The translations under genes and the position numbers were made by a program. Below the pieces are notes generated by a model, which saw nothing but the letters and a program-made list of their open reading frames with translations, was not told the origin of the DNA and made no database searches. 64,000 nucleotides of DNA. Source: Proteromonas lacertae (lineage: Eukaryota > Sar > Bigyra > Opalinata > Proteromonadidae). Below are positions 1 through 12,907 of the stretch, piece after piece (position 1 is the first letter of the stretch; every line of letters starts with the position of its first letter). The stretch spans positions 558,001 through 622,000 of the forward strand of contig NGBS01001160.1 of assembly GCA_002245135.1 (NCBI GenBank). The letters run 5' to 3'.

Positions 1-182
1 TAATATTTCGCCTATTTGCTATGCAAGTTGTTAATATCTTACTTTTGTCTGTAAAATCTAACAATTATGCTAAATACTCATATTTATTTCATAATTGTTA
101 TACAATCATACCACACAAATGATATATAAAAAAGAGATGCAAATAAAATAAATAATAATTAACCACAATTTCGTCTAAAAAT

Positions 183-1600
183 TTACATAGAATCTAACTT
201 ATTCTCCGGGATTGTCTCATATAAATTGATATAATTACTATTTTGTGCTTCAACACGTTGGAGACTAGTCTTATAAGGAGTACTAACCTTCGGTACGTTG
301 GATCTAGTTAATGAAGTATGAGCATTAGCTGGGGACATAGGGACGGGATTATTATTCTTAATTGAAGACTTCATCATAGAAGACAATCTCAATTGATTAT
401 GAAGAGGAGTGCCTGGTTTCTTACCTGAATCACGCAATATTGAATGATGTCTAGCCACTGGAGTAGTTGCCGTACCAACTAAACTACTACTATTACTTCT
501 TCCACAACCACCACTTTCTTCGCCGTTTGCCATAATACACAAAGAAGAATTAACTGTTGTGGATGATCTAGCTCTCGCTGAGTTTATTCGTTGAGGTAAC
601 TGTTTCCTATATTCTATATAGTACTCATCAATTTCATGTAACAACGGATATTGCGTAAACATACTTAAATATTTAACAGCAAAACATTCTTTAAGGGGTT
701 TATAATCAGGATGATATTTCTTGATTATAATTGTAGTTAAATCAATCATTGTTATTGAATCTAAATCTGTTTCATAATCATATACTGAACAATTACATTC
801 ACCAAGTATAACATTTCTCATTCTTATACTACACTTTTCAGGTGGATATTTACCTTTGTGAGTCATTCTATAGTCTTTTATTTGTTGAATGTTTTTTCTT
901 CTGTTTAATAGTTTTATTCCATTCCATACTCGATTTATTAAATTCATTCGTATTTGTGATAAATTAGTCCATAATTCTTGTCTCTGTGAAGCAAAATTAA
1001 GGAATTGGTTGAAACTTAGAAAACCATCATCATTTCTATAAAAAATAAATATACATTAATATACATATCTAAATATTTAAAAGACTGAATGCTTGATATA
1101 TCTGCATAGGTAGTTGCTTCAAACAATTTTAATATATTCAAAATATCTTTCCAAGAAACTAATTTTGACGACTCTGGAAGAGAATGTATAATTGTGTAAA
1201 AAATAGCAGGCGTTGGAGCAAATGATAAATATACAATAGTTTGAAAAAATGTATTCCAATCTAATTGGTCACCATTCTCTATAACAATAGAATTTCATTA
1301 ATTTAATACGTAGATATGAAAAAATATGATCAAAAAATGGGAGATAATCAACTTGAATTAAACCTACCAGTTTTGATGTAAAATAAGCAGGAGAAGTGCT
1401 TTTTCTATCACATTAATAATAATACCATATATATACTTTGCAAAATATCTATATAGCTTTAATAATGTTTTTATTTCGTGATTATTCACTAAGAATAAAA
1501 TTGTATCTATACTAAAAAAATATTTAGCAAAACGCAAGGATTCCTGGTTGAACCCATTCATTTCTGCACAATCTAAAGGACCAACTGAGCCTCTTAACAT
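183..1600 (-). CDS. EF-hand/SILK family protein, paralog 1 of 13
   Basis: First of eight tandem minus-strand paralogs. The ATG at 1600 begins the family leader (NGFNQESLRFAKYFF). A 24-nt intron at 1489-1512 follows, and splicing restores the family sequence NNHEI. Further small introns lead to an EF-hand loop (DMNDDGFLSFNQ) that is itself split by an intron after its second codon. Downstream come the NRRKNIQQIKDY block, HKGKYPPEKC, VYDYETD, IDEYYIEY and a Ser/Asn-rich tail with HSILRDS. Loop position 12 is Gln, not Glu, so calcium binding may be weak. No signal peptide or membrane segment is seen. Family membership is clear from the paralogs in this window; the biochemical role is unknown, and exact internal splice sites are partly inferred. 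Confidence 0.75.
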
Positions 1601-1754
1601 CCCATATAGAATTTAGAAAGAATAACGAAATGACTAAAACGACTATATTTTTGGATTATTTGTTTTTTTCTCTGTATCAATAAATGCTACAAATCAATAA
1701 AGAAATCTTAAAGTTTATAATATGCACATTATATAGACAGATTTTGCAAATATA

Positions 1755-3085
1755 CTAAGATACCTCGTCATATTTGGTCATATCTACACTAATCGTAGTT
1801 TCACTTTTGTTAGTAGTTGTAGGACTAGTTACAGTGTTTACTAGAATATTTGGAATTGCACAAGTAGATTTTCTGTTATTTCCACTGATTCCATACATTG
1901 ACAAATTATTAATACTCTTTCTAGAATGCGATACTCTTGTTGATGTTCTTAATATTGACTTTTTGCTTGGTGTACCATTGTTTGTCATTCTATTCATCAC
2001 TTCTGAATTTACTGAACTAGTTTCTGAGAGTAATGAATCTTTAGCATATGATAATGATGCTCTTTTTGGTATAAAATTCCTAAAGATAATATAAAACTTA
2101 TCAATATCAAATATAACAGGATAAGAATTAAATGCACCTAAAAACTTCATTGCAAACTTGTGTTTACCAAAACGAAAATTGGGATTATACTTTTTCACTA
2201 CAACAACTAATAACTGTATGAAACTTAGCTGTTCTACATCACAACTATAATCATATCTATTAGGGTTTGGTTTGAACTTCATAAGCCTTTTAATATACTC
2301 TAAACATGATTCATGTGGAAAAGTACCTTTATGATACTCCTGATATTGTTTAATGAAATTTATATTCTTTCTTCTTCTCAATATTATTTTATGTCCTTCA
2401 TTAGGAAAGAATGTATGCAACATATGAATTCTTGAAACATATAAAGTTTCCCACAATTCTGGTGTTTGTGATGCAAAAGCAAAAAATTGATTCCAATTCA
2501 AACATCCATCATTATTCAGATCATATTTATAGAATATCGACAATGTATAAGGTAAAACTATATGTACAGTACGTAGAGCTGTCAATAAACGAGTCCAGAT
2601 CTGCTGTGGACACTTGAGATTCAAAGGTGGGAAAAGTAAAGAATAAAACTAAATCAATATATTATTATAAATGAAATAATACAATAAAAGATTGAAACCT
2701 GAGGAGCTAACGAAAAGAATACAACAAATTGAAAAAAATTATTCCAATCTACTTGCTTATCTTCTAGGAATAATAGGATTAAACTAATTATACCATAAAA
2801 TGAGAAAAGATGGTCGAAAAGCGGCAGCTTTTCATTATGCATTACTTCCAACATTTTATTTTTGAATGATTCACGGCCTGTAGAGTTCCTAAACAAAATA
2901 AGGGTAAGTGTAACTTACTTATCTATTTTGTTATATATATTTCTTATAATGGATATCTCGTGGTTATTTACTATTTATAATATAAAAATATGCATAATAC
3001 AGAAAAAATAATTCGCAAATAGGACTGATTGTTGATCTAAGCCATTTTTATCGTACTTTGACAGTGGTACGACTTTGGGAAGCAT
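1755..3085 (-). CDS. EF-hand/SILK family protein, paralog 2 of 13
   Basis: ATG at 3085 starts MLPKVVPLSKYDKNGLDQQS. The conserved first intron joins ANYFF to LNNHEI, and another joins DK to NSTGRESF. The block DWNNFFQFVVFFSLAP precedes an unsplit EF-hand loop (DLNNDGCLNWNQ) with Gln at position 12. ILRRRKNINFIKQY, HKGTFPHESC, RYDYSCD and IDKFYIIF follow. The tail carries KSILRTS followed by basic-serine runs (SHSRKS) that look like kinase sites. The join after SLAPQ gives an uninterrupted alignment to paralog 4 only if the downstream exon starts near 2639; the donor there is not certain. Function unknown; family assignment firm. Confidence 0.75.
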
Positions 3086-3283
3086 TATTTAAACAAGACT
3101 TTACGATCCTTAAAATTTCTGATGACGATCAACTACCAAAAATTTAATAAATAAAATAAAATTGTCGTTTAATTTAATTTCATTTTTTATAACCGAAGAA
3201 ACAGGAACAGAGAAAATACGCTTTTCATATACAGGATTAGAATTATTTATTTGATATATGCGAGGAGATTGTAAAAGTATGAA

Positions 3284-4813
3284 CTAATTTACGATTTCAG
3301 GGATTGCTTCAAACGAGGTATTACTCAATTCACAGCATTTACTATCACCCAATGTAAGACCACGCCTTGAACGTAAAAATAAGGCACAAGATGTAACATT
3401 GTTTGGTGAACCAATATCTGTTGAATTTGGTAGTTGTGCAACACAGAGTGAATTCATACGAATAGTACAATTCTGTAGAGACATACTGAAAGTTCTTTTT
3501 TGAAATGGAGTTATTCCAATACTAGTTTTTCTTGATTTTGAAACACTATTCGATGACTTTCGTAGTATTGACTTCACATTCTTCTTCATATTATACATTT
3601 GTTGTCTCTGTTGTAAAGATGATTTTCTACTTAAGTTAATTGATACACTGGATGTTGCGACATAATTATTAGCAGAGAAAATATCTTCACTCTTTACTCT
3701 TGCTCTAGGCATCATTTTATGGTATTGTAAATAATATGCACCAATTTCATTAAGGTCTGGATAGGAGGACATTTGAGTTAAGTGTTTTAAATGAAACAAT
3801 TCTTTAAAATGAACGAAATCAGGGTTGTATTTCTTTATAATGATTGTACACAATTCCAAATAGGATGAATGGATATTAAATACTGGACAATAATCATATT
3901 TAAAAGGATGTGGTAGATTTTTTAATTTTCTTATAAAGTTATCACAACAACTATATGTATGTTCTTGAGTTACATTACCTGGTTGAATATTACGTAATAT
4001 TGAGGGATGCGTTGCTGGAGGTAACTTTCCATTGTGAATAATTTCATAATCTCTAATCATATTGATATGCAACCTTCTATTAAGTATAACTAGATTGTAT
4101 TTATTTGGAAAGAAAGTTTCGATAATTTGTTGGCGGAATTGGTAGAGGTTATCACAAATATCAGAACATTGAGTAATGAAATTGAAGAATTGATTGATAG
4201 ACAGATAATCATCATTGTTCCTACATAATTATATATAGATATTCTATACAAATCATATTTGTGAAAGATATTTAATTTGTGAGAATCAACTCTACTGGAT
4301 GTTCTTAGAAGGATAGTCAATTGTGCAAGATTGTGCCAAGATACTTGCCCTTCAAAACCAGGTAGTGATTGAAAGATAACTAGATTAATTAATAAATTGA
4401 TTAATAATACCATAAAAAACAGCAGGGTTGGGAGCAAATGAATAAAACATGATTAATTGGAAGAAATTGTTGAAGTCAACATCCAGTTTATCTATATGGA
4501 ACTCATAAATGAAATCTATATACCAAAGAAAGAAAAGATGTGTTCTAGTAAGGGAAGAGAGCATATCTTTATGAATTTTTGGAAACTTTTCTGAAACTAC
4601 CTGTCTTCTTTTCATCTCTATAAATAGTTTAAAATTCGCTATTTTATACTTTTTAATGAGCAGATATTTTTTGTATATTGAGGATATTTCTTTATTGTTG
4701 ACTGCGAACATATATCACAAAAATATACGAAGGTGATAGGAAGCAAACATTATTGATTCACTGTTGAATCCATTTATATCATTCATAGCTGTCCTAGCCT
4801 GAGGTGATTCCAT
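3284..4813 (-). CDS. EF-hand/SILK family protein, paralog 3 of 13
   Basis: ATG at 4813 (MESPQARTAMNDINGFNSES). The first intron ends in CAG rather than the usual TAG and joins to LNNKEISSIYKKY. FNNFFQLIMFYSFAP is followed by a loop split by an intron at the same site as in paralogs 1, 6, 11 and 12. The spliced loop is DLNNDDYLSINQ: Gly-6 is replaced by Asp and position 12 is Gln, so it is a doubly atypical EF-hand. The RDYEIIHNGKLPPATHP block carries an insertion before FKYDYCPV compared with siblings. IGAYYLQY follows, and the tail has KSILRKSSNSVSKSRKTS. Function unknown. Confidence 0.75.
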
Positions 4814-4975
4814 TTATTATATACTTTAAGAAGAAAATAGAAAAATAATTTTGATTTTCTTTTTCAAATTTCTAACGACTAGTTTAATGAAAGAATGTAT
4901 TTCAAAAAACAATAAGGCTACAAGAATCTTAATTCTTAAATTAATACATTACATGACTTAAACTACATAATATAC

Positions 4976-6386
4976 TCATGAAAACGGTGTTTCTGGTATT
5001 GAATCAACATTATCCATATTGAAAGGTGTAGATGGTAGTGGTACTCGTAAATTACCATTAGCAGATCTATATGATACTTTTAGTGGAGGTAGTGACTTCT
5101 TACTCTGCGGTGTACTTTGCAATGAGTATTTATGTAGTCTAGTGAGTGTCATTAAACTGGTACAATGCATAGGCTGTTGAACAAATGCTTGTGCTGGTGA
5201 TGAATACTTCCTTGAACTTGATATTGATATTCTGTTGTTATATGAGCTTGTATTCTTCTTTGAATCTCGCAGTATAGAATGTGTACTTTTTTGACTAAAT
5301 TCAGATGAATTTATATCAAATGGAATTGATAATTTTATCGGAGAAACGTTCTTTTTAGGTAATGCTGCTTTAAATCTGATATAAAACTGATCAATCTCTA
5401 ATATCATTGGAAATTGGTGATAGACATTCAGATATTTCATTGCAAACAACTCTTTACTACACACACATTGTTTATTATACTTCTTAATCATAAAATATAC
5501 AAATTCAGACAATGATATACTTTCTATATTCTCTACACTGTAATCATATTTATAATCTGATGGTATTCCTTTTATATTATTAATTAAATATGTAAAGCAT
5601 GATATTTTACCTCCATGTTGCTGTTTCTGTAATTGAGGTAAATGCGCTGGAAATTTGTTATTATGATTTTGTAAATATTCATTTATATCATTTATATACT
5701 CCCTTCGCTGTAGTATTATCCTATATCTAAAATCAGGGAATATATGATTGATTAATGAATCACGAAACATAAATAAAGGATCCCATAACATTGTTGTTTG
5801 TGATGTGAAATTACAAAATTGATTGAATGATAAACCACCATCTTTATTCATATCATATTTTTTGAAGAGATTAATTACTGATTGATCTATTTTACCTATT
5901 GTATCTAGAGATGATGATAGTTTTAATATATCTTCCCATGTGACTTGTTCTACAACATTATGTAATCCATGAAGAATGAAATAAAAAACAGCAACCATTG
6001 GTGCCAGACTAAAAAACATAACAAATTGGAAGAAATCATTGAAGTCTACCATGGTATAATCTATCAGAATAAATAGATAATTGATAAATACCATATATAG
6101 AAAATAAGTTATCTAAAAGAGTCAAATGTTCGATTTCCAATAGATTTTGCATATTAATACGAAATAATCCAGAACCTATATTCTTTCTATTCACAAAATA
6201 TTAAATTCATGTTAATACTTGTTACATTTGTTATAAAACTTTTGGACCATTTGAATTTCGTAATTATTTACTAATACATAAAACAATCAATTGTATTATA
6301 CAGAAGAAATACTTTGCGAAACACACTGACATCATATTCAACCCATTTTTGTCTTGAGTATCTTCTGCGTATATCTTATTTGACAT
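4976..6386 (-). CDS. EF-hand/SILK family protein, paralog 4 of 13
   Basis: ATG at 6386 (MSNKIYAEDTQDKNGLNMMS). First intron then LNNYEIQMVQKFYNK. The long 3' exon (4976-6061 and beyond) is intron-free and is the best reference for the family core: FNDFFQFVMFFSLAPMVAVFY, then an EF-hand loop DMNKDGGLSFNQ, LWDPLFMFRDSL, ILQRREYINDINEY, KYDYSVE, IDQFYIRF and a tail with HSILRDSKKN and SSSRKYSS. Between the KFPAHLP and YDY blocks there is a Gln-rich insertion. Position 12 of the loop is Gln. No membrane segment or signal peptide. Function unknown, family membership certain within this window. Confidence 0.8.
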
Positions 6387-6534
6387 TTCACTTAGTTAAG
6401 TCTCTCTATACCTTATGATTAAAAAAAAACTAATGATCAACGAAAAAATTCCCATAAAATTTTCATTCAATCCACTTCCCCATAAAAATGTTTAAAAAAC
6501 TTAAATAAAAGTATAATATCCTATTTTACGATTC

Positions 6535-7927
6535 TTATTCTGGCACTTCCATGACAGATTCAGTAACCACAACTGAACTACTCCCAAAGCGCAAAGCAAT
6601 GGGTGTTTCAAACACTATAGGTTGCTGTTGTTGTGGAAAACATGGAATACCAACAGCAGCAACCAAATCTGGAACTGATTTCCTCTTTATTACACAAGAA
6701 GATGCTAACTTATGTCCATTACTTCCAGATAATCTATTATCTGTTGTATTCCTTCTAGATCTCACTGCACTTCTCAAGATCGATGGTTTTCTTGAGTTTC
6801 TTGAAGATGTTGCTGCCAACTCCACTAGATTATTGTTTGATGATGAAATTGTATTTTTTCTTCTCTCCTCTAGATTCTTTATTTTATCAGGAGAAATACA
6901 TCTAAATTCTATATAATACTTATCTATGACATTCACTACTTTATGTCTACTAAACTGATATAAATGTTTAATTTGGAATGTCTCTTTCTTCTTTGGTGGT
7001 TCAAAGAATGGCTTATACGTTTTTATCTGTATATTCACCAAACTATCAAATGAGATCATACCTGCTTTAGATTCATAATCATATTCATATGGATTGGGTG
7101 TGCCAAACATACATGACTTAAATGACGAACCACAATTTGACTTGGGGAATTTTCCGTTGTGTGTTGTTTGATAATCTTTTATATCTTCAATTTTTAATTT
7201 CCTTTGTAATATATCAAGATAAGAATTATGTTGGAAAAATGTATTTACTACATTTGTTTTGAATTTAAATATAATTTCCCAATAATTCTGACTATTTTCG
7301 ACGAAATTAAAGAACTGATTTAAATTGATATGACCATCTTCATTTATATCCGATCTTTTGAATATTTTCTTTATTTGTTCCTGCTCATCTATCTTTATTC
7401 CTTTGTTTAAAAAGGATAGTAATAATAATACATCTGGAAATGTAACATCTGCTTTCATTTCAGAGAATGAACATACCAAGACTATTATTTATAATAATTA
7501 TATATAATTTAGAAATACAATAAAAATAAGCTACTGTTGGAGAGAATGCAGTGAACATAATGAAACGAAAAAAATGGTTCCAGTCCATAATACATTCATC
7601 TATAGGGGATATAACTATGATTTTAGTAAATACCTCCTACTTTTATAAGTTTAGAAAACATCGGTACATTCTCTACATTAATAAAATCCAAAAACATAAA
7701 CTGTGAGATAAACTCTCCACTACAACTTCTATATTGATATAAACAACAACAAACTAAAATACTGTTTAAATGCATTAAATAACGTCTTTATATAAGTAAT
7801 TTCATAATTATTTACTAAATATTATAGTTTTATAACAAATACGACAAAAATATTCTCCGAAAAGCTGAGAGTATTTATCAAGACCATTCTTATCACTGGA
7901 ACTTACATCTGGAATAATTTTAGGCAT
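6535..7927 (-). CDS. EF-hand/SILK family protein, paralog 5 of 13
   Basis: ATG at 7927 (MPKIIPDVSSSDKNGLDKYS). The first intron joins EYFC to LNNYEITYIKTLFNAF. Several small exons lie between 7480 and 7880; they include a match to the FFQ block around 7550-7590 (WNHFFRFIMF), so the gene extends well upstream of the long 3' exon. EF-hand loop DINEDGHINLNQ with Gln at position 12, then ILQRKLKIEDIKDY, HNGKFPKSNC, YEYDYESK, IDKYYIEF. The tail has PSILRSAVRSRRNT and ends in a hydrophobic, Val-rich segment. Function unknown. Confidence 0.75.
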
Positions 7928-8294
7928 ATCAGTTATTTATTAAAAACATTCTAATAACATTAAATAGTAAAACGAAAAAATTTAAAGGTTATCAAGCTTT
8001 GATCAAACTATCCTAAAAATAGACGATTATAAGATGTAGTGAGATCATTGAACTATAGCTATCATCATTTCTCTTACTCTCTATAACATTTTGATATTCT
8101 AATATAAAAAAGGGAGATAATTGCAAAACATTCACAGATGCTACATTCTATCTGTCGCAAATAATATACATAATATTGTTAAAATTGAAAGCAATCCTAA
8201 AATCAAATCAAAAAAAAATCAATATATTACGACAATATATAAATATATATATTATTAAAATAAATAAGATAATGTCAAATATGTACATTTACAA
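7928..8294. other. Intergenic stretch, no gene seen
   Basis: About 370 bases between the 3' end of paralog 6 and the start of paralog 5, both on the minus strand. It is very A+T-rich with A-runs and AT repeats. I see no conserved reading frame, RNA gene or repeat. It should hold the promoter of paralog 5 and the 3' UTR/terminator of paralog 6. Confidence 0.6.
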
Positions 8295-9585
8295 TCATAT
8301 TTTTACTATTGTCACACTACTTTGTTTCTTATGTGATGGAGTTGTTACTCCTACACCACGATAGGACACTGAAGGAGAGCATGCTGAAGAGGTACTCAAC
8401 GCTCTATCAAGTCTAACTGTTGCTTTGACTGAACTGAATTTACCTGTTACTAAAATAGAACTTGTACAACCTGATAGATTCGATAATGTAGAGAATGATT
8501 CTGTATTTGCTTTTGCTCTTCCAATATGTTTACCAATTTCATCCTCGTCATTCTCTTCTTTATGATGAGGTATTTGATTGTAAAACTTCATATAATAAAC
8601 ATCTATTTCATTGAGTTTTGGTTTTTGTTCAAAAATTGTTACAAACTTCTTTGCAAATGCTCTTCTTACTGGTTTATAATTTGGAACATACCTTTTAATA
8701 AACATATGTGTAATATCTTTAAATGATAAAGTCTCTAATTTAGTATCATAATCAAATTTTGAAGGGTTTGGTAAATGGAAGATTCTATTTTTAAATTTTG
8801 TCATACAGGACATTTTGGGTAATTCACCTCCTGATGTTGACATGTATATTTTTATTTGAGTAATTTTCTCTCTTCTCTTTAATATTGTCTTCCATAATCC
8901 TCCACTAAAACAATAATCTAATATTGCCAATCTAAATATAAACACTTGCTCTAACAGCGGATAACTAGTGTCTATAAACTTGTAAAATTGATTCAATTTG
9001 AGAAAACCGTCTTTATTTCTATTTTTATATTAATATTATATAATAAATACAAATCATAACTATTGAATAATTGAATTATTTGTTCATCAATGAAGCCATC
9101 ACGATTAAATAACTGTAATATATGATCTACATCACTCTAAAAGGAGAATAATATTAGAAAGTATACTATATGAATTCTTCCATCATATTCTGGTAAAAAA
9201 TTGAGTATTGAATAAATGACAGATGCCATTGGACCTATTCCATAGAACATAACAAATTGAAAGAAATCATTCCAGTACATCATGTGATTTGGATAGACTG
9301 AATAGAAAATCTCGAAAAAAGGCAATGGCCTGATGCTCATACAGTTAATAAAAGCTATAAGGGATATTCCATCTGTTTCAGATTTACTAGAACGTAATAA
9401 TATTGTGACATACATTCGAATCTTTTCATATTTTCTGTGAATCATATTTATCTCTTCATGATTTACTATATTAAATTATATTACATAATTTTTATACGAT
9501 AAAAGTACTTAGCAAACAAAAGAGAGTGATCATCAAAATCGTGAGGATCTGCATTCTGTTGCGACACCACCTTTGCCTTGTCCAT
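8295..9585 (-). CDS. EF-hand/SILK family protein, paralog 6 of 13 (SILK motif degenerate)
   Basis: ATG at 9585 (MDKAKVVSQQNADPHDFDDHS). First intron (about 32 nt) joins KYFY to LNHEEINMIHRKYEK. YWNDFFQFVMFYGIGPMASVIY is followed by an EF-hand loop split by an intron after codon 2, giving DLNKDGFLKLNQ after splicing. A short EF-like segment FNRDGFIDEQ lies just upstream of it. ILKRREKITQIKIY, ELPKMSC, KFDYDTK and IDVYYMKF are present. In the tail the usual SILR reads SSILVTG, so this is the only family member whose putative phosphatase-docking motif is lost. Function unknown. Confidence 0.75.
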
Positions 9586-9981
9586 ACACAGATATCGATT
9601 GAGAAATTTTACACAGAATAGAATATGATCAAAACGAAAAAGTATAAATTTGAAACGGACAAATGTATTTACTGATAAATGAACATAATATAACAAAGTA
9701 TATACAAACACTGTGCACCAATCAATCGAAAAATATTGACATTTGTATGTATAAAATAGGAAACAAAGTACAGATGCTGTTAATACAACTAAAGGTTGTA
9801 AGTGTATGTGTTTGTTGAGTTTTAGATCTCATTAGGTAGGGTGCAATCAAATATGAGGTATCATTTTTTATATATTTAGTTTCCTATTCTATTTAGTAAC
9901 AACAACATCAATACACTTCAAAATAAATAAAATAATTATCTTAAATTATAATTACACAAAAATCTAAACATCATCACTATT
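9586..9981. other. Intergenic stretch, no gene seen
   Basis: About 400 bases between paralogs 7 and 6, the longest spacer in the minus-strand array. Short open frames on the minus strand upstream of 9585 are hydrophobic and do not resemble the family leader. I find no RNA gene or repeat. Presumably promoter of paralog 6 and terminator of paralog 7. Confidence 0.55.
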
Positions 9982-11227
9982 CTATTTAGATAAATCAAAA
10001 TCTTCCTTATTAATTGACTTTCTAATATTTTTAAACTTACCAACAGTGATAGGTGTCACACTAATCGTATTAGTAGAAGTTCTATTCGAAGTTGAATAAG
10101 TTGAACACCTCAAGATAGATGAAGAAGTTCGATTTGTATTACCTCCTCCATTTGTTGATAAATCCAGACTTAATACCGAAGTACTGGTATACTGTTTATA
10201 TTGTGATGGCATTTTAATCTTCACTATATTAGATATCATCCTATTATATTCAATATAATATTTGTCTATCTCATATGTTATTTCATTCTCTTTAAACATA
10301 TCCAAATGATGCAAATTTCCACTTTTCTTCGTTTTACAAACGGAATGATATTTGTTTATTATTACATTTGTTAAAAATGAATATGATATTTCTTCTATTT
10401 CACAATCATAATCAAATCTATCTGGATGTGATTCACCATTGAAAAACTGTTGTAATGAAGTTAAACATGGCTGTGATATTAGTTTATCATGGTTATTGAA
10501 CTTGTAGTCTTTTATATGCTTGATATTCCTTCGCCTATTTAATATTATTTTGTATTTTTCATCAGTGAAGAAATATCCCAGCATTTTGATTTTGAATGTA
10601 TAGAAGCTTTTACAGGAATTATATCGATGTGATAAAAGCGATAGAAACTGATTAAAACTGATTGAACCATCTCTGTTTATATCGTAACGATGAAATAAAT
10701 CTTTCATTCCATCAACTTCTGATCCTTTCCCTACAAAAGAAAAGAATTTTCTTATTATATCCTAACATAAGATATAGAATTAATAAAAAAAATACCATGT
10801 CAATTTTGTTATTATATTCTGGAATTAAATGTAAAACAAAAGTAAAAAATGATGCCATTGGACTTAAACAACAAAACATTATCAACTGAAAAAAATCATT
10901 CCAACTCATTGGTTTTCTTTTATAAATTCTGAATATTTCTACTAATAATGGAGTTTTTTGACATCATTACCCACAGTCGCATTGAATCTTCATTAATGGA
11001 GTTATTTACAGAATGCCTATCATATTATAACCACAATAATAGAAATACTTCCAAATAAACGCATACTTACTTCTTATTCTCTTTATTTCTTTATTATTTA
11101 CTAAATAGAATAAAGAGAATAGCATACAATAGTAGTATTTAGCAAATTTGACAGAATCCTGGTTCAACCCGTTTTTATCAACAATATCTTCGTCAATAGG
11201 TATAGGATAAACCTTCTTATCAGCCAT
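9982..11227 (-). CDS. EF-hand/SILK family protein, paralog 7 of 13
   Basis: ATG at 11227 (MADKKVYPIPIDEDIVDKNG). The leader NGLNQDSVKFAKYYY is joined across the conserved first intron to LNNKEIKRIRSKY. SWNDFFQLIMFCCLSPMASFF is followed by an unsplit EF-hand loop DINRDGSISFNQ (Gln-12). ILNRRRNIKHIKDY, RFDYDCE and IDKYYIEY follow. The tail carries SSILRCSTYSTSNRTS and is shorter than in siblings. A 34-codon stretch after the loop keeps the FR/FK..M..FF pattern (FKIKMLGYFF). Function unknown. Confidence 0.75.
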
Positions 11228-11430
11228 TTACTATTTAATGCTAAATAAACTACAAAAAAATATTTAGTCGTTATATATAATTTATCGTTTTATTTCATTT
11301 CATACATATAGCAAAAGCACATTCACACAAAAATAAGAATATTCATATAAAGTCAGATAATATATAGTGAATTACAGACATTATATCTAATTTACAGTAT
11401 TAACTTGTAATACTGACACTATTTACTGAT

Positions 11431-12770
11431 CTAGATACAATAACCATTACTATCACTCAGAGTTGGTGGTAAATCTTGATGAGGAGTGGCAATTGATCCT
11501 TCATTAGACATTACTGGCAATTGAATAGATCTTTTATAAAATTGAAATGCTACAGCTGAATTTCTGACATTTAGTTGATGATAAGTGGGTTTTCTCTGCT
11601 TCAATACACCAAAACTTGATTTTCTTAAAATGCTACTGGAACAAGAATCAGTAGAACATAGAGAAACAACTGAAACTTTTCTATGTCCTGTTTGACCACT
11701 TTCTTCATTATCACTAATGGGTTGATGGTGAAACTGAGATTGGGGTTGAGTTGAGGATGAAGAGTATAATGGCTGTAGCACCTGCTGTGGTAATAAGAAA
11801 TTTGGTATGTCATGCATAGGTATTGCCTTATTATATTCATAATAAAATGCATCAATTTCATTCAATATGATATAAGGTAATACTTTACTCAAGAATCTAC
11901 TGGATTGTCTTTTCCGTTTTTTAATCTTATATTCAGAATTATATTTTCTTATAATCATAGCATTAATATCATAAAATGATATATCTGTTAATTTACAATC
12001 ATAATCATATCGATTAGGGTTTGATTCAAAATATCTATTCAGAATATCAATACATGAACTACTGGGCAATTTATTATTGTGTCTTAACTGATATCCTTTA
12101 ATTTCAGTAATATTTTTCCTTCTGTTTAATATTGTACGATATTTAGAATTTGGAAAGAAATAAGATAACATTTTTATTCTAAATATATAAAACAAATCAC
12201 AACTTGGATGGACTTTTTCAAAAAATTTACAGAATTGAGTGAAATTTAAACAATTATCTCTATTTAAATCCAAAGAGTGAAATAATTCCTGAGCATTAAC
12301 TGATTTTATTACTCTTTCTAATTCTACTAGCGAAAACAACTCTAACATTAAATCGAGGCTAACTAAGCCATCATATGAAGGTTTAATATGTAATATTGTA
12401 TATAAATAAGATGCCATTGGACACAACGAATAGTATATCACAAACTGAAAAAAATCATTCCACTCTAGAATTTCGTTATTAAAACATGAAAACAAATATT
12501 CCACTAAAGGTATATCTGGTATCCCTGCATATACGATAAACTGACTGGATGTTACAACATTATCAATAGAATCCCTATAATAAACGATATGAACTATACT
12601 TCTTAAAAAAATCATATTTCTTCTTTAATGCTTTAATTTCATTGTTATTTACTAAAACATATTCAAAATAACATACAATAGAAATATTTTGCAATTTTAA
12701 TAGACTCTTCATTCAGGTCATTCCTGTCTTTCAAGATCTTTTCTGTTGGTGATACTTTACCTCTATTCAT
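11431..12770 (-). CDS. EF-hand/SILK family protein, paralog 8 of 13
   Basis: ATG at 12770 (MNRGKVSPTEKILKDRNDLN). Two clean introns near the 5' end: a 25-nt first intron joining KYFY to LNNNEIKALKKKY, and a second joining KK to KDSIDNVV. The rest (11431 to about 12590) is one exon: EWNDFFQFVIYYSLCPMASYLY, a loop DLNRDNCLNFTQ in which Gly-6 is Asn and position 12 is Gln, ILNRRKNITEIKGY, HNNKLPSSSC, RYDYDCK, IDAFYYEY, a Gln/Ser-rich linker, then SSILRKSSFGVLKQRKP. The atypical loop suggests weak or no calcium binding. Function unknown. Confidence 0.8.
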
Positions 12771-12907
12771 TTATATGCTCAAAATATCAACATATAACTC
12801 AGCAAAAAAACAATAACATCAGATGAAACGGTATAATTTTTTGAAATGTTTCTTCAAAATTTCATAATGACAGAATGTCAAAGAATTCAATAGAATGATT
12901 AATTGTC

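Noticed and set aside
1774-2094. Plus-strand open frame over the paralog 2 tail
   Set aside because: It is the reverse-strand shadow of a Ser/Asn/Thr-rich tail, which gives Val/Leu-rich frames. It has no family resemblance and the minus-strand frame is clearly coding.
6551-6916. Plus-strand open frame over the paralog 5 tail
   Set aside because: Same shadow effect; the minus strand holds the conserved family protein with its SILR motif.
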